Positions 24,414 to 37,200 of a DNA stretch of 60,000 nucleotides are shown piece after piece. Source of the DNA: Lineus longissimus (taxonomy: Eukaryota > Nemertea > Pilidiophora > Heteronemertea > Lineidae); assembly GCF_910592395.1 (NCBI RefSeq), contig NC_088311.1:17364501-17424500 (forward strand), read 5' to 3'. The notes beneath the pieces were generated by a model. The model was not told the origin of the DNA. It saw nothing but the letters and a program-made list of their open reading frames with translations, and did no database searches. How positions within the stretch are numbered: position 1 is the first letter of the stretch; each line of letters starts with the position of its first letter. The position numbers were made by a program, and so were the translations under genes.

Positions 24414-27400
24414 GTCCGTCGTCCGTTAGCGGGGCACGTTTCGTAACTGTTAGAGCTATTGAGTTGAAACTTGGTACACATGTACCCTTATGTAATGACA
24501 CCTTGGAGACCAAGTTTCGGTCCGATTCGTTTCATGGTTTGGCCACCAGGGGGCCAAACGTTAAAAGTGAAAATATGCAATATCTCCCTTAATAGTAGTC
24601 GGGAAATTTTGAAAAAAATATGGTAGGTACTTCTAGCAAAGGTGCATCATATATCCTCCGGGTTTTTGATTTGACCTCCTTTTCAAGGTCACAGAGGTCA
24701 AATGGTGTAAATTGGCCGTTAGGATGTAACGATGGCACGTTTCTAAACTGCAATGACCATTGATACCAAATTTGGTACACATTTACCCCTTAGTCAGGTG
24801 ATCTCAGGGACCGAAGTTTGGTCCAATATGATTCACCACTTGACCACCAGGGGGCAAAATCCAAAAACCTTAAAAATGTGATTATTCCTTAACCGATTGC
24901 CCGATTGCCACCAATTTGATATCATGGGTATATCTAACCACCATACAGTATATGTCACACAGGTTTTTAATTTGACCTTCTTGTCAAGGTCACAGAGGTC
25001 AAATGGCGTAAATTCGCCGTCAGGCCGTAACTGTGGCACGTTTCTTAACTGCAATGACTATTGATCACAAATTAAGTACACATGTACCCCTTGGTCAGGT
25101 GATCTCAGGTACTGAAGTTTGGTGCGATCTGATTTGCCGTTTGGCCTCCAGGGAGGATTTGCCGTTTGGCCTCCAAATCCTAGGGAGGATTTGCCGTTTG
25201 GCCTCCAAATCCTAAATTCTTCAAAATGCCATTATTCCTAGTAATGACTTGCCCGATTGGCACCAATTTTATATCATAGGTACATATAATTCTAACAACC
25301 ATTCAATGTGTCACCCGGGTCTTCTTTGATTTGACCTACTTTTTAAGGTCACAGAGGTCGAATGTACTGTAAATTGGCCATTTTGGGGAAATTGTAATTG
25401 CTTGGACCTACATCAAACCTAACACTACATGACACAATACCATGCTCTTTATCCATCTTTCCTCCACATGAGGTGAGCACAATGGCCCTGGCCATTTCAT
25501 TAATCTTTAAAGTGTGTGTCAAGATATTGCCCTAATTCAGTTTTCTCAGTGGGAGGGGGTACTAGGGACCTTTCGCTACACCGTTCCGCCGAGAAATCGA
25601 TCGAGAACGATCGCGTTTTGCATATGACGTCATCGATTGATGAGTAGCTTTGCCCGTTCCTGTTCTGGATTCTGTGAATGAGGCCTGTTTTTCTCGGCAT
25701 CTGTTCACAGTGGTTCAAGAAGAAAAATGACGAATTTGTGGGATTCTATTGCGGTAAGGCACCTGAAGTAGTATGTAAAGTGGAGAGACTGTGTCTTAGA
25801 AGGGGAAAACAAGTTCATACTGCCCAGAATCGCCCTATTTAGCATGTTAAGCGGTCGTAAATCAGTCATTTATAGCAGCTTTGTGCATCGCAGAGTCTAT
25901 CTAGATCGAAACGCGGCCAGTTCGGATCAAACGTACTTTCCTTGCCTCCTAAGACTTCATTTTTGATAAAAAAATGCCATAAATTCATCATCTTCAATTG
26001 CGAAATTTGCAACGCGTCTCAAGTTTGCCGCCATTTTGACGATCTCCATAGAAACCAAACTGTTTCTCGGTGACGGCCATGCGGAACGCGTTTCAGTGTT
26101 TCCGGGAACGGGATCGGGAATGAGAAACGTTCTCGGTGTAGCGGTTCTCGGAACGGCGTAGCGAAAGGTCTCTATTGAGAGAGAAACTATTCATTTAGAT
26201 GTACGTATATACATTTTTTGCTTTTGTCCCTTGATCAGCTGATGAATAGGTGGAGAATTAAGCAGTTATGGTTAACTCTTTCAGTGCCAAGGACGTACAT
26301 GTACGTCCTAAATATTAAGGTATTTTAGTTCCTCCAGACGACACCAGATGTCCCCAGCTACTCAAATGTGGTTCATATGGTTTCTCTGGCCTGGGGCGTC
26401 CAAATTGAATAATTTTTTCGACTGAGAGGGTGGGATGGGGTTTGCCACCCCTCATTTTAGGTGAAAAATGGTGAAAATCGGCCAAAAATACCACTCCCTC
26501 AAAAAAATTTAGAACATAATCCTAGTATGCCCCTACTTATTACTGCTGTTTTATTGAAACAGGAGGTAAAGACAAAGGTTTTGAAGAATTTTGATGAGTG
26601 TATCTCAATTATTTTTGTGAGATTTTGGGTAGTGACAATGCCCAAAAATGCCCAAATCCTGGGCACTGAAAGAGTTAAGCAAGACCTTTTTATACCTTGG
26701 TTAGCGTGCCCGCTAGGCAATTTACTGAAAGTGTGTATGTTTTTTTGTTCATTTAGCAAGCCTGCCGCACTCAAAATCTGCGAAAACCAAGAAAAAATAG
26801 AAGAAAAAACATTTTTTTATCCTGACCGCCGCCGTTCAGGTCCACAAAGCCAGAGTGCAAAATTTGACAACTGTCGCACTGTGGAGTGAGACTAAACTAG
26901 AGTTGCGCGAGATCTATGCCACGCAAAGTTGGAAACAGAAACTTCTATTTTGAAATAAAATTCTATTTCTATTTCTTCCTCCTCTGAGCTACCTCTACAG
27001 AAGTCTTCCATGAGAGCCAAAAAAATTTATTTTTATTTTTATTCCATCCTCCTCAGGTTGCCCTTGGATGAAAAAGCACGCTAACCCAGGTATAAAAAAA
27101 GTCTTGCCTTACTAGGTGCTGCATACCCATGACCATTTTGACCCATGGGCCAAAAGGATTTCTGCTCAACTCGACCATGGGCCAAAATGGTAGAGGGCGC
27201 GGAAATGACCAGGGCCGAAATTGTCATGGGCCAAAACGATCGGAAAAAATGGTCATTGGCCAAAACAACCGTTTACCGGATCTTCAGCCAATCATCACTT
27301 CATGCTTGGCCTGATGCATGCATTATTATTTTTAAATTGTTATTGTATGCGGAAGCGAGATAATCGTATTGAGAGTTTGAAGGGGAAATCCATATTGATG

Positions 27401-30400
27401 ACAGGATGATAAGGACTGAATGGTCATATCAAGGTCGCAGACAGTCCCGGGTTTCCAATAACACCTTGTCGGCTTAATCATTATCTGCATTCCACGTCAG
27501 ACACCGTGAACAATGGATGGCATGCCTGCCGCCTCACAGGTCTGTGCTGGGGGTATTAGAAACCATCCAAGACTCCAATCCATTTGCTATTATTGTTTTG
27601 TCCTGACTGTTTGAGGCTCTGAATTCTGAAACACCCGAGCGAAAATATTTCATTTTCATAATTGATAATGTACATAGCCTCGTTTTCACCACAGAGATTT
27701 GGTTCAGACAACTATAACCGCTTGTGTTGGTGCAAAATGTGGAAGCATTTCAAAAGCATTTAAAACCGCATTATTCAATATTAAATTTGAGATGTTTTAG
27801 GATAAAAATTGATACCTCACTGTCTGTATTGATTGTCTCACCCAACTGCTCGGGTGGAGCTAAAATATTGGCCAAAACCTTGGCGTACATTTTTCAATTC
27901 CTTAAACAACACAAACTACTGGTACTATTACAAACAAGCAAACATTTCTCGAATTTAGTCTATAAGGATAACTGCAAAAAATTATTATCGGCTAAATAAA
28001 TTTCCGAATTGATGACTTTGATAAATAGTGGGTATATATCATGTCAGAAAGACAAAAACCTTTATTTGCACTATTAGGTATAAAATCATTAATCATGTTA
28101 TTTCATGACCGCCCATCAGAGACAGCCCATGAGTCGCCTTTATAAGTCTGCACCATCACGGTTTTCAGGGATTTCAATGCTGAACAAAAATTACTACACG
28201 CACCAGTGAAAGTTTGTGTACAAAGTAAACTTTCAGTAATTTTGACACAAACCATGGGTCAGGAGACAGATTGAATATCGAGGAATGTATATATAGTGGG
28301 TTTAAATCTTTGAGTAAAACTTTTTTTCATAGGAGTAATACTATTTGAAAACAGAAATGTTATTATGTACAGGCGTCCACAATGCTAAAAATATTCTCTG
28401 AAAACCCGACATGTGCAGACTGTTTATAGCATGGGGAGAACCTATTTTTGCATTATCAGGCATCTTGACACTAAATGTATACCAAAATCAGCTGATGATT
28501 GTTGACAAGACCTGAAGTTTCTTGTGCGACCAAGTGATGTAATATTTGCATACTTGGATGGACCTGGCATTAAATGTTGCCAACCAATATTAGTTAGTGT
28601 TATCAGTTGGTAAATAAGTCTGTCGATGATGTCAATACAAATACACCCACAACAACCATTTAAGTCATATCCTTGCATGGCCTTCTTCTTTGTCAAAAAC
28701 ATGGTGGAAAATTGTAAAGTTAGATGAGATTTAAGCTCTTTAATCACTGGAGTTTTGACAAGATTTTCACCTAAAATCGACTCTTAAATGGACAATATAG
28801 GCAGCAGCTAGGCAGGCAAGATAAAGTTACACCAAGTCGCCAATAGGGGTCTCTCACATCTCACAGTACATCGAAATGATTCACGCTTGTACGAGGAATA
28901 TGTTTAGTGCTGAATCTGACATGACCTAGTCCCTCACTGTGTATATTAGCCACCTGAAGATGGCCAAATTAGCCCCTCTGCTCCTGCCTATAGTCCCCCC
29001 TTTTAAGGTAAAAAAACCCCAACCTATTGCCAACACTCAGAAAAACAAAATGAGTGAGCTATTCCTTCACTTCCTGTCACAGCATGTTCAGTGATTGAGC
29101 CATTCAATGATTGTTGAAATTTAGGCCTTTAGATTGACCAAAATAGATGTCGAAATTGGGCAGGTTTTCCTTTTTATGGTTCCAATGATTTTCACCTCAA
29201 CTGGAATTTGGGGGGTCCCCTGGATAGGCAAGGATACTGTCTCTGGATATTCTGTATCAAGTTTGGCACACCAATTGATTGACAGATAATGACCTGAACA
29301 TTTCATTTAGATTGATCAATAAATAAACCGTACAGAGCGGAAAATGTCAGAATTCAGTTCACTATGTCAATGTACAGAAACACAAATAAAAAACTTTAGC
29401 CAAAAATTATTTCATAGTTACGGTTACTGAAATGAAACAAATGCAGCTTGGTCACACAGATCAATAAAAAAAAGAAATAAATCAACTAGTAGTTCTAATT
29501 CCAGAGCCCCAAATGATGCTGCAGTCAAAGCATTTACGAATGGACATTAGATGGCCTGATTATACACCATGGACCATGATAAACACAGAATAAAAACTTG
29601 ATATCATTGCCATGTTTATTTAACCGCTTCTAAACATTGATTAATTTTTATACCATTCAACTTGAACTGAAATCAATGATTTAATAAAATGTCCACTGCT
29701 GGGCATGCTATTATTTCCTTGGTCTGGAATGTAGCAGTTTGAAGGCATCATTGCAGCCATGGCAATATTTTGATCATTTTCCCGTTATTCATTACCAAAC
29801 AAAAACCTCTTACAAATACCCTCTGTTATTCACTACTGTAGTATTTGGCTTTAAGTGAAAAGCAGCAGTTTTCATCATGGGGAAGATAGCATGTTTTTTT
29901 CGGATCGAAGAGGATGTTGGCCTTATTTGAAGTCGGGAGAAAAAAACGTTGGGTTTATGTTGAAAGACTATCAGCAACCTGTATAATAGGCGCTGGTCAA
30001 CCATCCAATTGATGACCACACTCAACGTTGCTTAACCTTTTCACCACCCTTTCCCGGTGTACCGGTCCACCTAGTTCGTCACCCTTTCCCGGTAGACTGG
30101 GCAGAGAAGACCCCCGATGATGTTTTGTTTCCTGCGAAGCACATGGTGTGCGCAGAAGCTCCAGCTAATGTATTTCCTGTTTGAAAAATCTTCACTTCGC
30201 AATAATTAAAGTGGATTAAAAGGCAATTTTTGGACAAAAAAGACGAGTTTTTCCCGAAATTTGCAATTTATGCTGTAGTTCTCATATTGAAGCGATGAAA
30301 AAGTGGTTTATAACTGGATATTTTGCATTCATTTGTTGTTATTTCAATTGGGAAGATCATCATTTCGCCGGTGTGTACCATTAGGTGTGTACCATTAGGC

Positions 30401-31156
30401 CAGAAAGGAAATCCCTCATTGCCGATGGGTTAAAGTTGGACTATAGGCAGGAGCAGGGAGTTAAATTAGCCATCGTCAGGTGACTTATATATACAGTAAC
30501 GGCATGTTTGATTCAGCACTAGATATAGTGTTTGTACAAGCGTGAATAGTTTTGACGTACTGTGGGATGGGAGAGACCCCTATTGGCAACTCTGTGCAAG
30601 TCTATTTTGCCTACCTATTTTGCCTGTCCCTTTAAGCTGAGTAATATAGTTGGAGGAACAGTACACGCCCTCTATTGCCCACTCTGCTTCTCTGAGTCCA
30701 GAAGAGCAAGAGCCTGAGAGTGTTCTGTGGGCATTTTAATCACAGGAGTTTATGTCAGGATGTCCGCTACTAGAAAAAATGCGAGTCTTTCCACCTTTGA
30801 AAACATTTCATATGAAATAAACATTGGTTCTGCACAATGATTCACTCGTAGATTAGTAACAAACATGTAATTCCATGAACCTTCAAGGATTCCTAGAAAG
30901 ACATTAAACGGCGATGGCAGTTAAGTGAATTCTGCGGAAACTGTGGAATCTGCGGAACCGCCTAAAGGCATTATGAGAATATCAATATTAAATGACGTAA
31001 TAAATATTTGTTATATTCAACACATTTTGTCTTCTCACCACCAATGCCGAGAACATGATCTGAGAAAAAAAATGCAGACAACTTTTTTATGTATGTTGGG
31101 TTTTTAGCTCACCTCTTAGCAGAGGTGAGCTTATCCCATACCGTGGCGTCCGTCGT

Positions 31157-31213
<57 letters not shown>

Positions 31214-34200
31214 GCGTCGTCCGTCGTCGTCCGTCGTCCGTTAGCAGGGCACGTTTCGTAACTGTTAGAGCTATTGAGTTGAAACTTGGTACACATGTAC
31301 CCTTATGTAATGACACCTTGGAGACCAAGTTTCGGTCCGATTCGTTTCATGGTTTGGCCACCAGGGGGCCAAACGTTAAAAGTAAAAATATGCAATATCT
31401 CCCTTAATAGTAGTCGGGAAATTTTGAAAAAAATATGGTAGGTACTTCTAGCAAAGGTGCATCATATATCCTCCGGGTTTTTGATTTGACCTCCTTTTCA
31501 AGGTCACAGAGGTCAAATGGTGTAAATTGGCCGTTAGGATGTAACGATGGCACGTTTCTAAACTGCAATGACTATTGACACCAAATTTGGTACACATTTA
31601 CCCCTTAGTCAGGTGATCTCAGGGACCGAAGTTTGGTCCAATATGATTCACTACTTGACCACCAGGGGGCAAAATCCAAAAACCTTAAAAATGTGATTAT
31701 TCCTTAACTTCTTGCCCGATTGCCACCAATTTGATATCATGGGTACATCTAACCACCATACAGTATATGTCACACGGGTTTTTAATTTGACCTTCTTGTC
31801 AAGGTCACAGAGGTCAAATGGCATAAATTCGCCGTCAGGCCGTAACTATGGCACGTTTCTTAACTGCAATGACTATTGATCACAAATTAAGTACACATGT
31901 ACCCCTTGGTCAGGTGATCTCAGGTACCGAAGTTTGGTGCGATCTGATTTGCCGTTTGGCCTCCAGGGAGGGGGCCAAATCCGAAATTCTTCAAAATGCC
32001 ATTATTCCTAGTAATGACTTGCCCGATTGGCACCAATTTTATATCATAGGTACATCTAATTCTAACAACCATTCAATGTGTCACCAGGGTCTTCTTTGAT
32101 TTGACCTACTTTTCAAGGTCACAGAGGTCGAATGTACTGTAAATTGGCCATTTTGGGGAAATTGTAATTGCTTGGACCTACATCAAACCTAACACTACAT
32201 GACACAATACCATGCTCTTTATCCATCTTTCCTCCACATGAGGTGAGCACAATGGCCCTGGCCATTTCATTTCTAAATGCTTGATAATGTCGTGGTTTAA
32301 ACATCTGATTCTAACATGTCTAAAGGAATATTACAAATTTTTATTATACATTTGATATCCAATATTCTCATAGCTACTGTTTTAAGGCTCCGCTGTTTTT
32401 ACGTGTTTCTGCCCAGTTTCTACAGATTCCACCATTGTTGCAAATTCCGCTTAACCACAGTGGCCAAGTAGAACACAACTCTTACATTTGAAGAAAAAAA
32501 TGCACTGAGATCGGTGAAGCATTCTTAGTCCACGACGTGCGTCTCCCTAATTCAAATTTAAATATCATTTTTGACAGTTGCTTGGGAACTCATTGATTCT
32601 GTGTGTTTATCAATTTGTTTACCGGTATGTCTGAAGAGTACGGGTAACCCGGAAACATTTGCGGCCATTTTGTTTCACGGATTGGTGAAGTTACAACTTT
32701 GGAGTAGTTTTAATTGCATATTAACAACCCTTAAAGGACTACGCTGTTCGTTAAAAATTTTGAATTTGAATTTAAAAATGTCCGATTGCAGAAATACGTA
32801 CTAAGTATAAATTTCAATATTGCTGTTGTGTGGACTGATATTCAAATACTATGAATAACAAGTTTAAACAAATTTGTATTCACAATAACTGCACTACGGC
32901 ATTGTGTATCAGTGGATTTCTATTTAACTAGACCACCAGTAATGACGAACGGCGTACCCCTTTAACAGTTTTCAAAATTTAGATTTTCTTTTTCTTAGCT
33001 ATGTCACAATTATCAATGAATACGAAAATAAAAGGTGCTCAAATATTTCAAAGATGACATCACAATCGGGAGCGGTCATGATTTTCAGTATGATTTTCTG
33101 TGACACAAAAAATCTTTGGCAAATATCAAGCTTTTTTACGCTTATGACTAGGACTGCTGTACAATCCTGCATTACACAGCTGTTTTCCTCAGAAAAAGTT
33201 AAATTGCAGGAAAAGGACCAATTTAAAAGAGCAGTACCCAGCGTATATAATGACAATCACAAAACTTACTCCCAATCCAGAGCTCTTGTGTAGAAAATAC
33301 TAACAGGGATAAAGTTAACTATATGTCGCAGGGGGCGCAGAGGGGCTAGCTAGGCTGCAGGGGGGGGGGGGGTGCATAGGGGCTAATGCCCTGCAGACAT
33401 CTCCAAAAAATGAATTTCTCATTCAGATTTGGGACGAAAAGTGGTTTTCTTCCCCCAAAGAGTCAGGGCAAAAGTGTTTTGAATATTGCAGATGGTAGAG
33501 TGTTTGCGTACAATTTCTGATGCATCCAAGAACCACTCTCTTAACAGGTAGTGTACAGTCATAGCGGCTAGCAGTTGTTTTACTTCTAGCGCTCCTTTGA
33601 AGTTGTACTGACTAATCGTATTTATGTGACAAAGTAATTTTAGCGGTTTGCTTACATTCTTTGCTCTCACATTGTCTGTTGATCTCTAGGAAAATTAGGA
33701 AAATAGTGCTTTATTCACCCACTAGATGTTGAAAAAGTTACCAACGCTGGCTCATCTCGAAAGGAATCAAATAAGTACAGAAAAAGATTGTCTCGACTGG
33801 GACACCATGTAACTCATTATTTATGCCCATTAGGATAAATTAATCATGTTGATAAAGACAAGTCTTTGTTAATTCTTGCTGGTAGTTAGCCACATGTACT
33901 TCTACGACCTGCAGAAATTCTGTCGGACATGAATACCACACGAAGATGGGACATTCCTCGCGCAAATTTCCTTTATTGATTCCATTGATTATTTGATTGA
34001 TTCTAAATTGGGCGATCGTTCTCGTTGTCGCCGCATTGCTTGTCGTTGTCATGGCAACAAATGAGGCAACACGTTTTGGTTCCAATGAAACAGTGTCAGG
34101 TCGGATTTATTCTTTAGTGATCGCCGCATAGTCTGAGAAAAGGGGTACAGCTGGTCAATTCAATTCATCTTTTCTCCTGCAAAATCAGTCTCAAATTGAA

Positions 34201-37200
34201 TAAAATGTTCATTGCATCAATTTCCTTAGGTGTTGAACATTTTAATTAGATTATTTCATTATTTCAGTCCAACGCAATCTGCATTTGACATGTTGAGGCC
34301 TATTGTTTCCCAGAAGGTTGAGATTTTGTGTCAAGTTGTTAAACTCTGATTTTGACCTTTTGTACCATCATATCATCAAATTATCATTACCGGCGTTGTA
34401 ACCCTATTGGATGTTTGCCGGAGGCATGGAGTCCACTATAGGCTACTGTCCACCTATGTGGGCTCTTTTACTTGCCCTGGCATAGACACTCAGGTACAAG
34501 GGACCACAGCTTTTAGTCTCATCCGACAGACCCTCGAGTATTTCATACGTTGTACATGTTGTGAAGAGCCAGGAATTTTAGTTCCCTGAAAGCCATGCCG
34601 GTTTAGAAGTTTAAAATGTCCTAGGATAAAATGCCCGGGAACAAAGGATTCTATTATGTGCTTCAATCTCTGAGCTATTGACTGTCAGGGTCTATAGAAC
34701 CATATTGCAGAATACAATAGGGCCGGACACTTTTTCCAGGGGGGACACTTTTTACTTTTACACCGGTTCATCCAGAAATACAATCCTGGGTTCTCCCCGG
34801 GATCAATCCCAGGCCCTTTTGTGTGTTAGCCAGCAGTGTTAACCACTAGACTATGAGGCTCCGCCATGATTGAGTTGACACAGACAGAAGAAAGGTGCCA
34901 CTGATGCCAAAAGAGAAAAGATCTCTAAACGCAAATTGCACTTCACCCTACCACAGCCCAAACCTTTAGCCCCTCTCCTACAAACGGTTAAAGGCCTACG
35001 CCGTTCGTTAAAAATGTTGATTTTGTAATTGAATTTAAGAAGGTCCAATTGTGAAAATACCTACTTAATATAAATTTCAACTTTGCCGTTGTGTAAACTG
35101 ATATACAAATACATGTACTATGAATACCAAGTTTAAACAAATTTGTATTCATAATAACTGCACTATGGCATTGTGTATTGGTGGATTTCTATTTAACTGG
35201 ACCACAAGTAATTACGAACGATGTACCCCTTTTAAGTGCAACTCGCACTTCACCCTACCACAGCCAAAACCTTTGGCCCCTCTCCAACACCCGGTTAAAG
35301 TACTGCACATGAGCGACCTCAATTGGCAGGAACTAGCAGTTCAAATATCTGGTGGTTGCCAATTGTCCAATAGACTATGTCAGAGAACAGCGTTAGAGAA
35401 CAGAGATCTTCGGGGACAAATAAAGGTAAATTCAATTTTTTGTGTGTAAAAAATTACTCCAAACCATATTTAATAGGCTAAAACTGCAATATCTCCATCT
35501 ATCGTATAAAGCTGTAGATCTCATAGGGGCTTGAACCAAGATCGCTGGGTTTGTCTGGTCTTTGTTTGAGATCGTAATAGATCTTTGAGATTGAAAAATC
35601 GAAAATTTATTTTATTTTATGCTCTTTTATGTTAATATATGTTCAGTTGGCAATCGCTCTCAATAATCAGAAACGGGAAAATACGGACAAAAAGGAATGA
35701 GAAGCTGAAATCTGTAAGAAATGTATACATGAATTGAGGGGGTCATCTCAAATGGAATTGTAGTGGGTGTTTGAAAATTTACAGGGGTTGGAAAAAATTG
35801 TTTGGGAGTGTCGTTGATCGATGTGGACATCAAGAGCATTAATAAAATTTTATAATACATTTTTCTCAACATTCGAATTTTCTCTATCTCTTTGCAAGAA
35901 AAATATGAAATTCCAGGAAAATGCTGAAGATCTCTGGGAGAAAAGCTGAATAAAGAAAGTATGAAACGTCTGGTGCCTAAAGGGTTAACAACTACAATTT
36001 TTTATAAGCATTTATCAATTGAAACTCTCTAATGAGCTCCCTTTTTCTTCATTTTTCAGGATGGACGTACCGTTATGCATTTTGCTGCTCTCTATGCCAA
36101 AGATGATATCATGAAGTTGCTCATTAATAGGAAAGCTGACGCTCTAATAGTTGGTGGGGTAAGTTGAAAATTGAAATACAGTCCAAATCACAATTGACAT
36201 GCATCCTGTTTCGCGTCAGGGACGCGCAACGTACATGGGAGTTGCGTATCCATGACGCACCAGTGATGCGCTTATCTCTTTATGTTTCGCGTAAATTACG
36301 CATGACCTACGCACTACAGCATGTCAATGAAGCAAATTTAGGGTTGAAAATTGGGATTTAGACTGTATATTACAGTGTTTGGTTCTCAAAAAGTGCTTCA
36401 GTCAGTGAAAAAGTATATTTTGTGAATGTGTGGCTGTTATTATAGGCTACATGGTCGACTACCACATTTATCACCAAAATGATAAGAAAAATACAGCAAA
36501 TACTAGCCATTATCCTAGTTATTTAGTCGTGACATATCTGTAAAACCTATGCACTCAGACTTATTGATGACATCACATCAAAGGCAGTCAGTCAGGTATC
36601 AGAAACAGTCGGGGCCAAATCTGCATTAAAATAGTCAAACGTAAGGGGGCTATAATGGAGGCTAAAGTTTTATATTCTTGTAATGTTTTGTTGTCCAAGG
36701 CTTTAAATTAAAAAAAAGTAAGTGGCACATTGTATGTTAATCACTAATAGTATGATTTTTTATGCTCTTACAAATATTCTTGCTGTTTTAAAAGTCCAGT
36801 GGCCACACAGTGCTGAAATTTACATGAGATCTGTAAAACACATTATCTGAGGTTGTACAAATTTGGGACACATTTTGTATGTCGACCTTCTGCATTTTGT
36901 GCTATAACTTCGAAGGCTGGTTGTTTTTTTCTGAATCACCCAATACATCGCGCTCCAATGTGGTCACAAGCTATTGCCCCTTCAATTAAACCGAAATTTT
37001 TGTTGTAAGTTGAAAAATTATTTTAAGTGTAACTGGAAATTGATTTGTGTTGAATTAGAATTATTTTGTGCTCAATGTGTGACTGCTCAGATCATGTGCC
37101 AAGAATCTACCATACTAGAATTTTTGGAAACACAAGATTCCTCGTTGACTAATGAAAAATGATGTGCGGGATTCATTCAGCCGGAGATTTCTGACAATAG

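Larger units (their letters stand above)
19917..36059 (+). other. Intron 2 (16.1 kb, largest intron)
   Basis: Phase-0 intron, GTAAGG...TTTTTCAG. A poly-G run sits at 19968-19978. 19980-23160, 26680-28783, 29007-30033 and 33000-34740 hold only short chance ORFs and unrecognised AT-rich sequence. The rest is transposon material listed separately. Confidence 0.85.

Noticed and set aside
23115-31328. ORFs with poly-Thr, poly-Asp, poly-Arg or poly-Ser runs
   Set aside because: These come from the (CGT)n tracts of the AGCTCACC elements and differ between copies.
35120-35449. ORF of 109 residues in intron 2
   Set aside because: Its first part lies in a family C MITE and the reading differs in other copies; the rest has no recognisable domain.
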